Part shown: positions 13,840 through 16,203 of the stretch, piece after piece
Numbering within the stretch: the stretch's first letter is position 1
How the letters are laid out: each line of letters starts with the position of its first letter
From: an uncultured Propionibacteriaceae bacterium
Lineage (GTDB): Bacteria > Actinomycetota > Actinomycetes > Propionibacteriales > Propionibacteriaceae
DNA length: 16,203 nt
Assembly (NCBI GenBank): GCA_937988865.1
Contig: CALKHV010000001.1
Span: forward strand, 1 to 16,203
Reading direction: 5' to 3'
Made by a program: the position numbers and the translations under genes
Notes under the pieces: generated by a model
The model's input: the letters and a program-made list of their open reading frames with translations, nothing else
Databases searched by the model: none
What the model was told of the DNA's origin: nothing

Positions 13840-15374
13840 GCGTTCTCCTTGGCTGCGGCTGCGGCCTGCGCCGCAGCGACCAGTGCGCCGGAGCGCACCA
13901 TGAGGTGGGCCGCCTCGATCTCCGGGGCGAGGTAGCGGTCGGGCCCGGGGCCGGGCACCTGCTGGCGGAGAGCCGCGATAGCGGCGCCTGTGGCCGGCCC
14001 GGGACGCAACGGCCTGCGCAGATCGATCCCGCGAGCGGCGGTGAGGATCTCGATGGCGAGCACTCTCGCCAGCCCGTCGATCGCGCGTCGCAGCTTGCGG
14101 GCTGCGTTCCAACCCATCGAGACGTGGTCCTCCTGCATCGCGCTCGACGGGATGGAGTCGACGCTCGCCGGGGTGGCCAGCTGCTTCAACGTGGACGCGA
14201 TGCCGGCCTGGGTGTAGTGGGCGATCATCAACCCCGAGTCGATGCCCGGGTCGTCGGCGAGGAAGGGCGGTAGCCCCCGGTTGCGGGCCGGGTCGAGGAA
14301 TCGGTCCGTCCTTCGCTCGCTGATCGAGGCGAGGTCGGCGACGCCGATGGCGAGGAAGTCCAGGACGTGGGCGAGCGGCGCACCGTGGAAGTTGCCGTGG
14401 GACTCGAGGCGTCCGTCGGGAAGCACGGAGGGGTTGTCGATGGCCGAAGCGAGTTCGCGGTCGGCGATGGTGGCTGCGTACGCGGCGGCGTCCCGGACGC
14501 TGCCGTGCACCTGGGGGCTGCACCGCAGCGAGTAAGCGTCCTGGATGATGCCGTCGCCGACCTGATGACTGGCGCGGATCTGTGAGCCGGCGAGGAACCG
14601 GCGCAGGTGCGCGGCTGAGATCGCCTGACCCACCTGCGGACGAAGGTCCATCAGGTCGGACGCGAAAGTCCGGTCGGTTCCGAGTTGGCCTTCGATGCTC
14701 ATCGCGGCGGCGAGGTCGGCCGCGTCGAGGAGTGACTCGAGGTCGGCCAGCGCGAGCACCAGCATGCCCAGCATGCCGTCGGTGCCGTTGATGAGCGCCA
14801 GACCCTCCTTCTCGACGAGGACCACAGGGCTCAGACCGTGCTCGACCATCGCATCGACCGTCGGTCGCAGCACCCCGGCGTCGCTCACCTCGCCCTCGCC
14901 CATGAGGGCGAGTGCGCACTGCGCCAGCGGGGCGAGGTCGCCTGAGCAGCCGAGGCTGCCGAACTCGCGCACCGCCGGCACGAGCCCCGAGTTGAGCAGG
15001 TCGACATACGCCTGGGCCGTCTCCGGTCGGACGCCGCTGCGTCCCTTGGCGAGCGTCGCGATCCGCAGCAGCATCAGGCCGCGCACGACCTCGGTTTCGA
15101 CCAGCGCGCCGTTGCCTGCGGCGTGCGAGCGGATGAGGCTGCGCTGCAAGCGGGCGCGATCGGACGCCGGGATGTTGCGTGTGGCCAGTGCGCCGAAACC
15201 CGTGGACACCCCGTAGATGCCGTCGCCCGCGGCTGCCAGGGCCTCGACGTGCGTCCGTGATCGGGTCAACGCCGCCACGGCCGACGTCGACAGTCGGACG
15301 CGAGCGCCGTCGCGGGCCACCGCAACCACCTCGGAACGGGTCAGTGGTCCAGTGTCGATCGTGACGAGCGCCAT
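13836..15374 (-). CDS. hutH: Histidine ammonia-lyase
   Basis: A 512-residue MIO-dependent lyase that converts L-histidine to trans-urocanate and ammonia, the first step of the pathway. It shows YGVSTGFG (54-61) with the catalytic Tyr. The MIO-forming triad is in GSLGCSGDLAPLAQ, read Cys143-Ser144-Gly145 rather than the textbook Ala-Ser-Gly. It also has NGTDGMLG, QDAYSLRCSPQVHG, IDNPSV, HGNFHG and SSAMQEDHVSMG. The family is usually about 510 residues. Two starts are close: ATG 15383 (MRAMALV) and ATG 15374 (MALV). I prefer 15374 because TTCAAT, a -10-like hexamer, ends 7 bases before it, which fits a leaderless mRNA; no Shine-Dalgarno precedes either. First gene of the hut operon, divergent from the IclR regulator. 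Confidence 0.94.
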   Translation of the reverse strand: MALVTIDTGPLTRSEVVAVARDGARVRLSTSAVAALTRSRTHVEALAAAGDGIYGVSTGFGALATRNIPASDRARLQRSLIRSHAAGNGALVETEVVRGLMLLRIATLAKGRSGVRPETAQAYVDLLNSGLVPAVREFGSLGCSGDLAPLAQCALALMGEGEVSDAGVLRPTVDAMVEHGLSPVVLVEKEGLALINGTDGMLGMLVLALADLESLLDAADLAAAMSIEGQLGTDRTFASDLMDLRPQVGQAISAAHLRRFLAGSQIRASHQVGDGIIQDAYSLRCSPQVHGSVRDAAAYAATIADRELASAIDNPSVLPDGRLESHGNFHGAPLAHVLDFLAIGVADLASISERRTDRFLDPARNRGLPPFLADDPGIDSGLMIAHYTQAGIASTLKQLATPASVDSIPSSAMQEDHVSMGWNAARKLRRAIDGLARVLAIEILTAARGIDLRRPLRPGPATGAAIAALRQQVPGPGPDRYLAPEIEAAHLMVRSGALVAAAQAAAAAKENA

Positions 15375-15381
15375 GGCTCTC

Positions 15382-15387
15382 ATTGAA
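15382..15387 (-). promoter_or_regulatory. Candidate -10 element of the hut operon promoter
   Basis: TTCAAT on the minus strand matches TATAAT at four of six positions and ends 7 bases before the ATG at 15374. This suggests a leaderless hutH transcript. The -35 region is not recognisable, which would suit a regulated promoter. The 16-bp palindrome lies about 43 bases upstream. Confidence 0.35.
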
Positions 15388-15429
15388 CGCTGACGTGGTC
15401 AGGTCGGCCACCACCGAAACCGGACTTCT

Positions 15430-15445
15430 GTCTCGCATGCGAGAC
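15430..15445. promoter_or_regulatory. Perfect 16-bp palindrome, probable IclR-family operator for the hut locus
   Basis: GTCTCGCATGCGAGAC is fully self-complementary. It lies in the 78-base divergent region between hutH and the IclR gene, seven bases before the regulator's ATG at 15453. IclR regulators bind palindromes of about this size in such regions. The position would let one site control both the operon and the regulator itself. Binding is inferred, not shown. Confidence 0.6.
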
Positions 15446-15452
15446 TTTGAGC

Positions 15453-16196
15453 ATGACACGTCCGGTGCCGAGCGCCACTGCCGCGCTGCAGGTCCTCCGG
15501 TTCCTCAGTCTCTTTCCTGCCCCTGTGCCCGCGGCACGGATCGCCAGCGAACTCGGCCTGCCCCGATCGTCGGTGTACCACCTGCTGCACGCGATGGCCG
15601 CGGAGTCGTTCGTCGTGCACTATCCCGACGATCGAAGTTGGGGGGTCGGCGTGTCCGCCTGGGAGGTCGGCCTCGGTTTCACGAGACAGGAGCCGCTCGC
15701 CCGACTCGCCCGCGTCCCGATCACCCGGCTCGTGGACGACCTCGGCCTGTCCGCGCACCTGGCCGCCCTCTACGGCAGTGATGTGGTGTACCTCGTCGAG
15801 GAACGCGCCGTCGGACGCGCTCGTCTGGTCACCGATGTGGGCGTCCGACTACCTGCGCACCTCACCGCCTCTGGACGCGCGATTCTCGCCGCGCTGCCCG
15901 CGGCCCAGGTGCGTGCGTTGTACCCCGCGCCCGATCGCCTGGTGCTGAGGACAGGGAGCGGGCCCCGAACCCTGGCCGACCTCAGGACCATCCTCGCGAG
16001 GGTGCGGCGGATCGGCTTTGCAGAAGAGGATTCAGAGGTGAGCGCCGGATTCGGATCAGTGGCGATCGCGCTGAGGTCGCGCACCTCACTGGCGGCGGTG
16101 GCTGTCACCTGGGAACAACCCCTGGGAGTGGGTCTCGCTGCAGTGCTCGATCGGGTGCAGCAGGCCGTGGACGTGATCGACGCCCGCCTGCGATGA
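15453..16196 (+). CDS. IclR family transcriptional regulator, probable hut operon regulator
   Basis: A 247-residue protein. The N-terminal winged helix-turn-helix (about residues 5-70) includes ALQVLRFLSLFPAPVPAARI and LGLPRSSVYHLLHAM. The C-terminal IclR effector domain (about 75-247) includes LGLSAHLAALYGSDVVYLVE, PAHLTASGRAILAAL, RRIGFAEEDSEVSAGFGSVA and AAVAVTWEQPLG. IclR proteins sense small organic ligands and act as repressors or activators of adjacent catabolic operons. The divergent position beside hutH points to histidine utilisation, with urocanate or another intermediate as a possible effector (inference). The ATG at 15453 is preferred over TTG 15447; neither has a clear Shine-Dalgarno, so the mRNA may be leaderless. 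The palindrome just upstream overlaps any such promoter, which suggests autoregulation. Confidence 0.9.
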   Translation: MTRPVPSATAALQVLRFLSLFPAPVPAARIASELGLPRSSVYHLLHAMAAESFVVHYPDDRSWGVGVSAWEVGLGFTRQEPLARLARVPITRLVDDLGLSAHLAALYGSDVVYLVEERAVGRARLVTDVGVRLPAHLTASGRAILAALPAAQVRALYPAPDRLVLRTGSGPRTLADLRTILARVRRIGFAEEDSEVSAGFGSVAIALRSRTSLAAVAVTWEQPLGVGLAAVLDRVQQAVDVIDARLR

Positions 16197-16203
16197 GCAG
16201 GCG

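Noticed and set aside
11941..13935. A 664-codon plus-strand open frame across hutU
   Set aside because: It is antisense to hutU and the M20 gene, has low-complexity composition with no domain, and sits in a well-conserved enzyme region.
13840..15459. A very long minus-strand frame (over 1000 codons) running upstream of hutU
   Set aside because: Its upstream half overlaps hutH on the same strand in another frame and is Arg/Pro/Gly-rich. It is a GC-bias shadow; the true HutU start is the ATG at 13839 with a ribosome site.
1..16203. Frequent GGACGC/GCGTCC words on both strands, considered as an uptake or chi-like signal
   Set aside because: They are numerous by eye but expected to be common at this GC content. 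A count against a shuffled or codon-preserving background would be needed.

Overview
This is a GC-rich window with short intergenic gaps, many GTG starts and several genes that look leaderless. All of this suggests an Actinomycetota chromosome. The exact lineage cannot be fixed from the sequence alone. There are no rRNA or tRNA genes, CRISPR arrays or transposases that I can see. Most of the window is ordinary metabolic and housekeeping content, but three loci show lost sequence.

Layout, left to right. (1) 1-108 is the tail of a GH1 (6-phospho-)beta-glucosidase, followed tail-to-tail by a short SDR oxidoreductase (151-801, minus) and a divergent M50B-like membrane metallopeptidase (873-1592, plus). 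(2) 1612-2001 is a self-contained unit: a TTGACA-type promoter, a 73-residue secreted protein with two cysteines, and a strong hairpin terminator. (3) 2047-3093 encodes a RelA/SpoT-domain protein with an unusual active-site region. (4) 3090-4923 holds a DHA2-type drug exporter (minus) and a TetR regulator (plus) that face away from each other but abut without any intergenic DNA. One deletion, or a misassembly, seems to have removed the exporter's N-terminal helices, the shared promoter/operator and possibly the first TetR residues. (5) 4942-6312 encodes a HerA-like ATPase, followed by a divergent 62-residue cysteine-containing protein (6487-6675). (6) 6850-8677 is an MFS carboxylate-type transporter followed by a PEP mutase/isocitrate lyase family gene broken by a frame-shifting internal deletion.

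(7) The right half (8734-16196) is a complete-looking histidine utilisation locus. It reads right to left as hutH, hutU, an M20 allantoate-amidohydrolase-like gene, hutF and hutI, each pair joined by a 4-base ATGA stop/start overlap. A divergent IclR-family regulator lies at the head of the operon, with a perfect 16-bp palindrome between them. The order of chemistry is histidine to urocanate (HutH), to imidazolonepropionate (HutU), to N-formimino-glutamate (HutI), to N-formylglutamate (HutF). No HutG deformylase is present. The M20 hydrolase inside the operon is the obvious candidate for releasing formate and glutamate. HutF is also unusual: it starts directly at the metal-binding HxH strand and lacks the other segments that would form the small beta-sandwich domain. 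The operon ends in a perfect 17-bp inverted repeat whose arm encodes the last residues and stop codon of hutI.

The points most worth checking are the HutF without a beta-sandwich, the M20 enzyme in the HutG slot, the double decapitation of the exporter/TetR pair, and the broken PEP mutase-family gene only 4 kb away.
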